Positions 34,253-44,589 of a DNA stretch of 64,000 nt are shown here, in pieces (positions within the stretch are counted from its first letter, which is position 1; the number at the start of each line of letters is the position of its first letter). Source of the DNA: Ceratothoa steindachneri. Its lineage: Eukaryota > Arthropoda > Malacostraca > Isopoda > Cymothoidae. The notes beneath the pieces were generated by a model. It made no database searches, was not told where the DNA came from, and was given only the letters and a program-made list of their open reading frames with translations. Position numbers and translations under genes: made by a program. The DNA is taken from positions 2,809,444 to 2,873,443 of the forward strand of contig OZ018326.1 in the NCBI GenBank assembly GCA_963969495.1, written 5' to 3'.

Positions 34253-37200
34253 GCCTGGAGGGCATATTCCTTCAATGGAATTGCCGTGGACTCCGGGCCA
34301 ACTGGGAGGAGCTGCGGAGGCTCGACTCATCCCGTTCCCCGTTAGCTATTTTTTTGCAGGAGACCATGCTAGGCGCGTGCCCCCTGCCTGCCCTCCCGGG
34401 GTATAAGGGTCTTGCGACGTAACCACCGCGGGACGGCCGGGCTGGGGGATGCGCGGTTTACACCCGGCATGATGTCTCCGTTCTTCCTTTCTCTTTAGAT
34501 ACCTCCTTTCAGGCAGTGGCTGTGCAGCTGCACCTGGATAGGAGGTATACTATCATTTCTGCGTACATTCCACCGTCAGCTGACTTCGACGCGGGGGACT
34601 TTCGCCGCGTCGTGGCACGGTTGCCGAGGCCCTATCTCTTGCTTGGAGATCTGAACGGCAGGCATCCTCTCTGGGGAGATTACACCATAAATCCCAGGGG
34701 ACAAGTCCTTGCCGATCTGATCGAAGAGCTTGAGATGGGTGTCCTAAACGTGGATGAGTTTACGCATCACTGTCCGAGAACCGCTTCATTTTCTTGCCTT
34801 CACCTATCTTTGTGCTCTTCGGATGCACAGCCTGATTTTGATTGGGGGGTGGTCGATGACCTCCATGGTAGTGATCACTTTCCCATTCAAATATCATTTT
34901 CAGGGCAACTGCCGCATGAGAGACCACCTCGGTGGTGCTTGGCGCGGGCGCGGTGGCCTGCATTTCAGGAAATGACTGAATTCTCTATCTCAGTCAAGGA
35001 GTTTAGGTCGGTAGATGAGGCCGTTGAGTTCTTCTCCGGCAACCTCATCGCCGTGGGCCTGACTACTATTCCTAGGACGTGTGGCCGTTTTGCACGCCGA
35101 CCACTCCCACGGTGGTCGGCCGAGTGTGAGACGGCCCTCAAACAGAAGCGTTATGCCTACATGCGCTATAAGCGCCGCCCGAACGATTTCACCGTCGCTG
35201 AATTTCGTCGGGCTAGGGCTAGGTTCCGGTATATTTCGAAGCACGCCCACCGCTCTTCTTGGCGGGCCTACGTGTCTTCACTTAACGGGAAGACCCCTTT
35301 AGCTGAGGTGTGGAAGCGAGTCAAAAGGATTCGGGGCAAGTTCTCGCAGGACCCCCCTCCCGTTCTCCAGGAGAATGGGACCGCAATCTCGGACCCCGCG
35401 TCCGTGGCGGAATCCTTAGCGACCGCTTTTTCCGCATTCTCTAGCCGTGATGCTGCTCCGCCAGCATTCAATGCACGTCGTGATGTCGCGGAAGGCCGCC
35501 GGCTGGACTTTACCTCCAGAGGCGGAGAATCCTTCAACGACAAGTTTACTGTGAGTGAGTTGCGTTCCGCTCTCGCTTCGTGCGCGGACACCGCCCATGG
35601 TCCGGACGATGTCCCGTACGCCATGCTTCGACACCTGGGTGAGCGAGGCATGGCCTTTCTATTAGATTTGTTCAACAGGATCTGGGTGGAAGGTCTCCTC
35701 CCAGACTCCTGGCGAATCGCTACTGTGCTCGCCTTTCGCAAGCCGGGGAGAGATCACTCTACTCCGACCGGTTTCCGCCCAATCTCTCTAACCTCTTGCG
35801 TGTGCAAGTTGATGGAGAAATTGGTAAATGTTAGATTAGCCTATTTCCTGGACAGCGGAGGCCATCTGTCTTCTGCACAGTGCGGCTTCCGTAAGTTCCA
35901 CTCCACGTCGGATGCTCTGCTCCGACTGGAAAATGCCGTCTGCGAGGCTTTCCTTCGTAGACAGCACTACGCCACAGGGTTTTTTGATCTGGAGAAGGCC
36001 TATGATACCGCATGGCGATACGGTATCATGGAGACTCTCCACACGATGGGGGCGAGGGGACGCCTCCCAATGTTTATATCTGAATTTTTGCGAGATCGTC
36101 GATTCCGCGTACGGGTGGGGGGAGCCCTCTCCGGCCCAAAGGAGCAGGAAGAGGGTGTCCCGCAGGGAAGTGTCCTCAGTGTCACACTCTTTGCCCTGAG
36201 CATCAACGGCATCACCTCGGTGCTGCCGGAAGATGTTCTCGCTACGCTCTACGTGGACGACCTTTCGATCTCTTTTGGCGCGGCCCAGATGCCAACTCTG
36301 GAGCGCCGACTCCAACAGGCATTGAACCGCGTCTCTCGCTATGCCGAAGCGCACAGGTTTCGGTTTTCTTTGGCCAAGACTAAGGTGGTGCACTTTTGCC
36401 GCCATCCACGGCTTCACCCCGACCCAGATTTGTTTCTTAATGGGGTGCGCCTGGATGTGGTTGAGTCGCACCGTTTCCTTGGTCTTGTATTCGACCGAGG
36501 CCTCACCTGGTAGGCTCACATTCGCAGCCTTAGGGTCTCTTGTACCCGCGCCATGGACATTCTCCGTTCCATGACGTTCAGCGCTTGGGGCGCTGATAGG
36601 GCTACCGCCTTACTTTTTTATCGATCCTTTGTTCGCTCGAAGCTCGACTACGGATGCGAGTTTTATGCATCCGCAGCCGAGCGTTTATTGCGGAAGGTGG
36701 ATTCGATCCACCACACCGGCCTTCGCCTTGCGACCGGTGCCTTCCGCACTTCCCCCATTGAGAGCCTGTTGGTCGATGCTGGGGAGATGCCACTCGCTCT
36801 GCGCCGCGTGCAGTGCATCACTCACCTGTACGCGCGAGCCCGGCGCCTCCCCCAGTCGCCAACAGCTCTCACTGCATCCGCAGCTGATCTCGATGGTGCC
36901 TATGCCGCCGAGAGACGCCAGTCATACCCTAAGCCCTTTGGGTTTAGGGCCAGGAAACTCCTTCGAGAGGTAGATATAGCTCTCGGGCCGGTGGCGCCCC
37001 TGGTTCTGCCCAGGACGCCACCCTGGAGGGTACCACATTTGGCTATTTGTCGCCACGCCTCTGCTCCCAAAGCTTGTACTCCGCCGGGAGTATTGCGTTC
37101 GATCTTTTTGGAGCACACATCGTGTCACGCTGGTACCGTGCCAGTGTATACGGATGGCTCCAAGTCCCAAGAGGGGGTCGGCTTCCACGCCGTATCTCCT

Positions 37201-37980
37201 CTGTTTGAAGTCAGCGGGGCTCTACCAGGCGCTGCGTCTGTCTTCACGGCCGAGCTGGTGGCAATACACCACTCGGTACGGGAGATTACGCGACGTGCCC
37301 GGTTCGGAGACCGGATTGTGATTTATAGCGACTCACAAAGCGCCCTGAGTGCTCTCGGGGCATTGGAATCTCCGCATCCCCTGGTTCGCGAAATCCGTGA
37401 CGCCACGGTTTTGGCGAGCCGGGCAGATGTCGAGATTATCTTCTGCTGGGTTCCTGGACATGTAGGAATTGCGGGGAATGAGCGCGCCGATGAGGGCGCC
37501 AAAGAGTCCGCGAGGACTCTGCGACCGGACCAGCGTTTCGCTCTTCCTCACACCGACTACATGGCAGGAATACGGGCAGCTCTTTGGACTGCTTGGCAAA
37601 GAAGATGGGAGACGGTCGAGGGGAACTTAAAGTTGCGTGCCATTGCGCCGCGACTGTTCCCATGGACCTATCCCCCAATGCCGCGGCGGCTTCAGGTTGC
37701 TTTCTGTCGTCTTCGAATCGGACACACTCGTGTGACGCATCGTTACTTGGTGGAGCGCTCGCATGTGCCCTATTGCAACGACTGCGTCGTCCCCCAGACT
37801 GTTCGGCATATTCTTGTCGAATGTCCCAGTCTGGGTGATCTTCGCGCACGATACCTGTCTCGGTACCGGGATGGACGGGGTCACTACCGCCTGTCCCTTG
37901 TACTCGGGACGAGTGCGTGCACCATGACTGGTGGACTTATTGACTTTTTGGGGTCGGCCGGCCTTCTCCCCTTTATTTAA
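34120..37980 (+). pseudogene. LINE ORF2 (copy B), two premature stops
   Basis: One uninterrupted frame with TAA at 34420-34422 and TAG at 36511-36513. Endonuclease (QWNCRGL at about 34276, FLQETM, GDLNGRHPLWGD, GSDHFPI), RT (FFDLEKAYDTAW, GVPQGSVL, YVDDL at about 36250), RNase H (YTDGSKS near 37148, AELVAIHH, IYSDSQSAL, NERADEGAK) and CX2CX7HX4C (37774-37828) are all intact by motif. The consensus protein would be about 1240 aa from the endonuclease start. As in copy A there is no ATG between the frame opening and the endonuclease. The first stop truncates the endonuclease; the second lies after the RT core, in the TWEAH block. Confidence 0.93.
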
Positions 37981-38225
37981 GGTTCCTTTTTTTGTTATTG
38001 TTTTGTTTTAGGTTGCACTCTCCTGCACCGGGGTGAGGGGGACCTCCCCCCGCTGCCGGAGATTTCTTCGATTGTTAAGTTTTTCCAATTTATATTGATT
38101 GTTAAGTTTTCATATTTTAACTTTAAAGTAGCCTAATTCTAGGCTGTCGTGTTTTTCGGCGACTTATGCCCAAGTGGGTAGTTGCCAGATGGGCTCTATA
38201 AAAAAAAAAAAAAAAAAAAAAAAAA
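37981..38225 (+). promoter_or_regulatory. 3' UTR and poly(A) of copy B
   Basis: Same stem-loops as copy A (AGCCTA-ATTC-TAGGCT, then the GGCGACT...AGTTGCC stem) followed by CTATA and the longest A-run of the family here. Confidence 0.85.
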
Positions 38226-39163
38226 TATTACTGTCACCACTTCGGCTATACGAATCGCTCATGTAGACGTGCAAAGTCGGGATAACCCGAGGTCTGTAAA
38301 TTGCTCCAAGGTCACACACGATAAGTCCAAATCGTGTGTGGCCAAGTGTGTCGATTGCGGAGAGCCGCACCCTGCTTCTTCGAAGCAATGTGGTGCATAT
38401 CTCCTTGAGAAAGAAATCCTGGCCGTTCAGGCCCAGGATCGGCTCTCATTCCGAGAGGCAAAGGACTTGGTCCTAGCGCGCCCGGCTCTGCCTGGGACGT
38501 CATATACCTCAATAGTTCAAAGGCACCCTCTGCTCCTGGCCAATCCAGGCCAACGATAATGGTTGTTTCCGCGCCTATTCAGGGCCCTTCTGCGGGCTCT
38601 ACCCAACCCAGGCGCTCCACTGGTAAAGCTGGTGGCAAAAAGGGTTCAAACCCGGCCCCTGCTGAAACCAGGGCGTCCCCCTCTTCCTCCAGCGTGACTG
38701 TTTCCCGTAAGGCAAAACAGCCACGCGCCTCCACCAAGTCATTAGACTCACAGGAGGCAACACCCCTGAAGATGGTCGATAGGCCATCTTCCGGGATTCT
38801 TAAAGATGTTCCCCGAAAACAGGACAGCAACAAAGGAGCTTTGGCCCCTTTGCCCACGCCCCGAGGTGGAGCGAGTGGCTCGGAGACGGTGGTTCCTCGA
38901 AAAGGGGGACCCCCGCCTCCGAAGCCGCAACGCCCGCCTAAGGTTTCGAGGCGGAGGGAGGAAAAGACTCGCATAGCCAGCCCAACCTCCCCCAATAAAT
39001 CCTTAAAGGCGACAGCGCCTTAGGCGCTTTGTCCGACCAACAGCGCCCGCGGTTCTGCCCCCGGAAATCATACGGCCATTCCCGTGAGGGTGTTCAGTTC
39101 GAGGAGGGCCCCCGCGGCTTCACCGAGCTATGCCTGGGAGGCATATTCCTTCAATGGAATTGC
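38226..39163 (+). pseudogene. Array unit U1, ORF1 second part to start of ORF2
   Basis: Resumes the zinc-knuckle region after copy B: HHFGYTNRSC, then a damaged second knuckle (bases lost before VNCSK), CVDCGEPHPASSKQC, the Pro/Ser-rich tail and the ORF1 end (a stop near 39024). It ends at the first words of the endonuclease, CAATGGAATTGC, where unit U2 begins. It shares all its diagnostic changes with 41242-42166. Confidence 0.88.
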
Positions 39164-42100
39164 CCCCGTGAGGAGCGCGGCGATTTGCCATACTTGCCAC
39201 CGTGCTCACGGGATCCAAAGCTCCATCCTGCCCCAGCTTAGCCTCTCTTCCTTCCTTCAGATAGCCCGATTTCTCCCCTACCTCGTCGCTTTTCATACAA
39301 CCTCTCCCACAACTTTATCTGTTTAGCCTCTATTTTCACAAGGTAGATGCTGACCTTTTTCTCAAGCCAACCACCACGGATCGGGGCTGAGGGGGGAGGG
39401 GACATTGTTCCGTAACCCCTGAGCTCCGGTTCGAGATGAGTTTTTTTTAACAAACTGCTTCATCCCCACCCATACCTTCCTCACATCCCTTTCCCTCTCC
39501 TCTTCACATTCTATCAATTTTACGTCGTGTCCAAGGTGGAGGCACCATGCCGATGGACTGCCAGGCCACCAGGCGGAAGGGTTGGTCCCGAATGGCGGCG
39601 CCTGGCTCTGCCAGGCTTGTAGGCACTTCTCGCAGTGTGGACAACTGCGAGAGATGATGAGCTATTGCGTCCCGTAGCACAAATAGGGTCACCATGCCCA
39701 TGGATGAATCTTTGAAAAACCAAACCCATTATACTCCCCCTGAAACAACGACGGAGCCGCCTTCGGGCCGCTTCACCGAAAAAATGGAGGTTCCCTCCCC
39801 CTGTGCTTGCGCAGGGCACCCTCCATATTTCTCTAACCGCAGAGGAGGATTACTCCTCTCCTTCAACTACGGGTGCAAAAGACTCCCGCTCACCCCCGTC
39901 TCGGGAGGTGCTTTCGGGCACCTCCCTTTCTCCAGCGGCAGTCCCCTCTTCTCCTTCCAAGGGGACTACCAAGAAAGCCAGCAGGCAGTCCTTAGCCAAC
40001 CACTAAACATCGAAGCGGCTCGGTAGGGCAAACCCCCTTAGGTGGAAGAGGGAAGCCAGGCCCCATCGGTCGCTTCCCTCAAAAGACCTGCTGGCAAGAA
40101 TCTTAAACCTTGCCGGGGTCAAGGCCTGTGCCTCCCCACACAAGACTGGCGACACTGCCAAGGGGACCTGCGATGTCTGGGAAGGGCTGGCCAACTGGAG
40201 GTCCCTCTTGTGATAGATATGGTCCTTGAGGGAAACCAGCCTCATACGGTAGGGCCTTCCATGAGGTGGAATCCGGGCTCGGCGCCAAGCACCGAACCCG
40301 AATCCGCCCCTCTGCAAGTTCCTCCACAAACGGCTGGGGATTCTGAGGCAGTACAAGGAGGGCAAGGATCTCCTCCGGATGATGCCCCTGCGACCACCAG
40401 GACCATCTGCATTTCAGAGAAGGACCTGGCTAAGGCCGGTCTATCTGGCCTGGGGGCTTCTGTCGGCGGAGGAGAGAAGCGGGTTCATTCCCCGCCCTCC
40501 TCTCCTAAAAAGAAGAAAAAGACAAGAAAGACCAAGAAGACTCGGGGCTCCTCTCCATCCTCAGGGGCTGTGGGAAGGGATAAGTCTGCTGCTACTTTGG
40601 CAAGCGACCAAGCAAAGACCGGGACATCCAGCCCCCCTGACTCCCCTGGGTACGGAGCTCCTGACTATGACAAAGACGAAAAGTGCACAGCGCAGAGCCT
40701 CGATGACATCAGGGCCCCTGATTCAAAGGTTACCTGGCGTTTTCGAGCCCGTTGGATTCAAACGCTTCCTCGTTATCCGCTTCACTGATGGTACCATGTT
40801 GTCCAAGGGCAACATGATCCATCAGAGGAGAGGATTAGCTAGTGCAATTGGAAGACGGCCAAAGGTGACCCGTTTCTCGGACGGGAGCCTTCTGGCAAAT
40901 GCGGTGAATCCCGCCAAGGCGGCCAAGATAAGTGCTCTTCGGACACTTCATGGCACCCCGGTGAGTGTGACGCCGCACTCTACCATGAACTTTGTGAAAG
41001 GGGTAGTTTATGCGAGAGAACTCTTTGACTACTCCATTGAGGACATGACCCTAGAGCTGGCCGACCATGGGGCTCAAGGTCAAACGCGTGAGGAGAAAAC
41101 GGGGAGAGGCTTCGAGACCCACCCTTCCACTCTTCGTCACGTCCTACTGTGACAAGCTCCCTTAGTCGGTGCGTGCTGGTTGGTACCGCTACCGCGTGAA
41201 GGCATTCGTGCTATTGCCGCGGCGGTGCTATTACTGTCACCACTTCGGCTATACGAATCGCTCATGTAGACGTGCAAAGTCGGGATAACCCGAGGTCTGT
41301 AAATTGCTCCACGGTCACACACGATAAGTCCAAATCGTGTGTGGCCAAGTGTGTCGATTGCGGAGAGCCGCACCCTGCTTCTTCGAAGCAATGTGGTGCA
41401 TATCTCCTTGAGAAAGAAATCCTGGCCGTTCAGGCCCAGGATCGGCTCTCATTCCGCGAGGCTAAGGACTTGGTCCTAGCGCGCCCGGCTCTGCCTGGGA
41501 CGTCATATGCCTCAATAGTTAGAAGGCACCCTCTGCTCCTGGCCAATCCAGGCCAACGATAATGGTTGTTTCCGCGCCTATTCGGAGCCCTTCTGCGGGC
41601 TCTACCCAACCCAGGCGCTCCACTGGTAAAGCTGGTGGCAAAAAGGGTTCAAACCCGGCCCCTGCTGAAACCAGGGCGTCCCCCTCTTCCTCCAGCGTGA
41701 CTGTTTCCCGTAAGGCAAAACAGCCACGCGCCTCCACCAAGTCATTAGACTCACAGGAGGCAAAACCCCTGAAGATGGTCGATAGGCCATCTTCCGGGAT
41801 TCTTAAAGCTGTTCCCCGAAAACAGGACAGCAACAAAGGAGCTTTGGCCCCTTTGCCCACGCCCCGAGGTGGAGCGAGTGGCTCGGAGACGGTGGTTCCT
41901 CGAAAAGGGGGACCCCCGCCTCCGAAGCCGCAACGCCCGCCTAAGGTTTCGAGGCGGAGGGAGGAAAAGACTCGCATAGCCAGCCCAACCTCCCCCAATA
42001 AATCCTTAAAGGCGACAGCGCCTTAGGCGCTTTGTCCGACCAACAGCGCCCGCGGTTCTGCCACCGGAAATCATACGGCCATTCCCGTGAGGGTCTTCAA

Positions 42101-42166
42101 TTCGAGGAGGGCCCCCGCGGCTTCACCGAGCTATGCCTGGGAGGCATATTCCTTCAATGGAATTGC
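39164..42166 (+). mobile_element. Array unit U2, tandem duplicate of U1 without copy B
   Basis: 3.0 kb from a 5' terminus (CCCCGTGAGGAGCGCGG) through the 5' UTR and damaged ORF1 (ATG 39694; frames 40042-40788, 40379-41152, 41272-41562, 41562-42026) to the same endonuclease breakpoint. From about 39316 on it matches U1 base for base at nearly all diagnostic sites; before about 39273 it matches E1. The uninterrupted TATTACTGTCACC at 41229-41241 is the empty site for copy B. Confidence 0.9.
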
Positions 42167-43443
42167 CCCCGTGAGGGGCGCGGCGATTTGCCATACTTGC
42201 CACCGTGCTCACGGGATCCAAAGCTCCGTCCGGCCCCAGCTTAGCCTCTCTTCCTTCCTTCAGATAGCCCGATTTCTCCCCTACCTCGTCGCTTTTCATA
42301 CAACCTCTCCCACAACTTCCTCTGGTCAGCCTCTAATTTCACAGGGTAGATGCTGACCTTCTTCTCAAGCCAACCACCCCGGATCGGGGCTGAGGGGGGA
42401 GGGGACATTGTTCCCCAACCCCTGAGCTCTGTTTCGGGATGGTTTTTTTTTAACAACACGCTTCATCCCCACCCATACCTTCCTCACATCCCTTTTCCTC
42501 TCCTCTTCACATTCTATCAATTTTACGCCGTGTCCAAGGTGGAGCCGCCATGCCGATGACTGCCAGGCCACCAGGCGGGAGGAAGGGTTCCGAATGGCGG
42601 CGCCTGGCTGTGCTGGGTCTGTAAGCACCTCTTGCAGTGCGGGCTAATGCAAGAGGTGGTGAGCGATGGCGTCCCGTAAAACAAAGAGGTTCACCATGCC
42701 CAATGATGCAAAACAAATAAATCTCCCCTTAATTACCCCTAAAACAATGGAGCCGCCCTCGTGCAGCTCCACAGAAAAGATGGAGGCCCCCCCCCCGTGC
42801 TTGCGTAGGGGACCCTCTATACCTCTTTAACTGGAGAGGAGGCTTACTCCTCTCCTACGCCTACGGGTTCATGGGACTTCCCCTCACCCCCTTCTCTGGA
42901 GGAGACTTTCGAGCACCTCCCTATCGTAAGCGGCAGTCCCTCCTTTGCTTTCTAAGGGTCTGCCATAAAGCCAGCAGGCAGGCCATTGCCGACCGTCCTT
43001 CGTGCAATCGGCTTGGTAGGGCAAACCCCCTTAGAGGGGAGAGGGAAGCCAGGCCCCTTCAGTCACTTCACTCAAAAGACCTGCTCTCAAGAATCTTAAA
43101 CCTTGCCAGGGTCAAGGCCTGTGCCTCCCCACAAAAGACTGGTGAAGCTGCCAAGGGGACCTGCGATGTCCTAGGAGGGGATGGACAACTGGAGGCCCCT
43201 CCTGTGATAGACATGGTCCTTGAGGAAACCCAGCCTCAGAGGGCAGGGCCTTCCCTAGGGATAAATCCGGGCTCGGCGCCAAGCACCGAACCTGAATCCG
43301 CTTCTATGCAAGGTCCTCCCCAAACGGCTGGGGCCTTCGAGGCAGCGCAAGGAGGGGAGGGATCCGCTCTGACCGGTGCCTCTGCGACCACCAGGACCTT
43401 CTGCATTTCGGAGAAGGACCTAGCTGAGGCTGTTCCATCTGGC
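42167..43443 (+). mobile_element. Array unit E1, 5' UTR and ORF1 N-terminus
   Basis: It starts with CCCCGTGAGGGGCGCGG and contains the whole 5' UTR, including the hairpin at 42626-42658 with compensatory changes, ATG near 42696 and ORF1 as far as EAVPSG. It is cut there by a new 5' terminus. A frame shift near 42800 separates the start codon from the long frame 42871-43479. Confidence 0.85.
42626..42658 (+). promoter_or_regulatory. 5' UTR hairpin with compensatory base changes (E1)
   Basis: CACCTCTTGCA pairs with TGCAAGAGGTG. Against copies A, B and H the middle C-G pair has become T-A on both arms. Confidence 0.75.
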
Positions 43444-43472
43444 CCCCGTAAGGGGCGCGGCGATTTGCCATC

Positions 43473-44587
43473 ACCCTAGAGCTGGCCGACCATGGGGCGG
43501 TCAAGGTCGAAGGTGTGATGAGAAAACAGGGAGGGGCTTCGAGACCCACCCCTACACTTTTCGTCACGTTCGACTGTGACAAGCTCCCTGAGTCGGGGCG
43601 TGCCGGTTGGTACCGCTACCGCGTGAAGGCATTCGTGCCACTGCCGCGGCGGTGCTATTACTGTCACCGCTTCGGCCATACGAATCGCTCATGTAGACGT
43701 GCAAAGTCGGGGTCACCCGAAGTCTGTGTAAATTGCTCCAAGGTCGCACACGATAAGTCCAAATCGTGTGTGGCCAAGTGTGTGTCAATTGCGAAGAGCC
43801 GCTCCCTGCTTCTTCAAGGCAATGTGGTGCATATCTCCTGGAGAAAGAAATCCTGGCCGTTCAGGCCCAGGATAAACTCTCATTTCGCGAGGCTAAGGAC
43901 TTGGTCCTGGCCCGCCCAGCTCTGCCTGGGACGTAATATGCCTCAGTAGTTAGAAAGGCACCCTCTGCTCCTGGCCCATCCAGGCCAACGAGCATGGTTG
44001 TTTCCGCGCCCATTCGGAGCCCTTCTGCGAGCTCTACCCAACCCGGGCACTCCCCTGGTTAAGCTGGTGGCAAAAAGGGTTCATACCCAGCCATGGCTAA
44101 AACTAGGGCTCCTCACTCTTCCCCCAGCGTGACCGTTTCCCGCAAGGCAAAACCGCCACGCGCCTCCACCGAGTCGTTAGACTCACAGGAGGCAACACCA
44201 CTGAAGATGGTCGCTAGGCCATCTTCGGGGGTTCCTAAAGCTGTCCCCCAAAAGGAGGACAGCAACAAAGGAGCTTCGGCTCCTTCGCCCACGCCCCGAG
44301 GTGGAGCGAGTAGCTCGAGGACAGTGGTTCCTCAAAAGAGTGCCCCCCCGCCTCCGAAGCCGCGGCGCCCGCCTCCGAAGCCGCGGCGCCCGCCTAAGGT
44401 TTCGAGGCTAAGGAAGGAAAAGACTTGCATGGCGAGCCCAACCTCCCCCAATATGTCCTCGAAGGCGACAGCGCCTCCAGCGCTTTGTCCGGCCAACAGT
44501 GCCCGGGGTTCTGCCCCCGGGAAGCGTTCGGCCATTTCCGTGAGGGTCTTCAATTCGAGGAGGGCCCTTGCGTCTCCTCCGAGCTAG
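43473..44587 (+). pseudogene. ORF1 remnant of E2
   Basis: The first zinc knuckle CYYCHRFGHTNRSC and the second CVNCSKVAHDKSKSC are intact; an inserted GT after CVAKCV shifts the third out of frame. The tail frame 44093-44587 ends at the normal ORF1 stop. A 24-bp tandem duplication at about 44348-44395 repeats PPPKPRR. Confidence 0.85.
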
Positions 44588-44589
44588 GC

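Larger units (their letters stand above)
31318..38225 (+). mobile_element. Near-full-length LINE, copy B
   Basis: 6.9 kb lacking only about the first 55 nt of the 5' UTR, ending in a poly(A) of about 25 nt. It is flanked by 13-bp duplications TATTACTGTCACC (31305-31317 and 38226-38238). Both long ORFs keep one continuous frame; only three premature stops disable them, so this is the best preserved copy in the window. The 3' UTR is of the same type as copy A. Confidence 0.95.
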
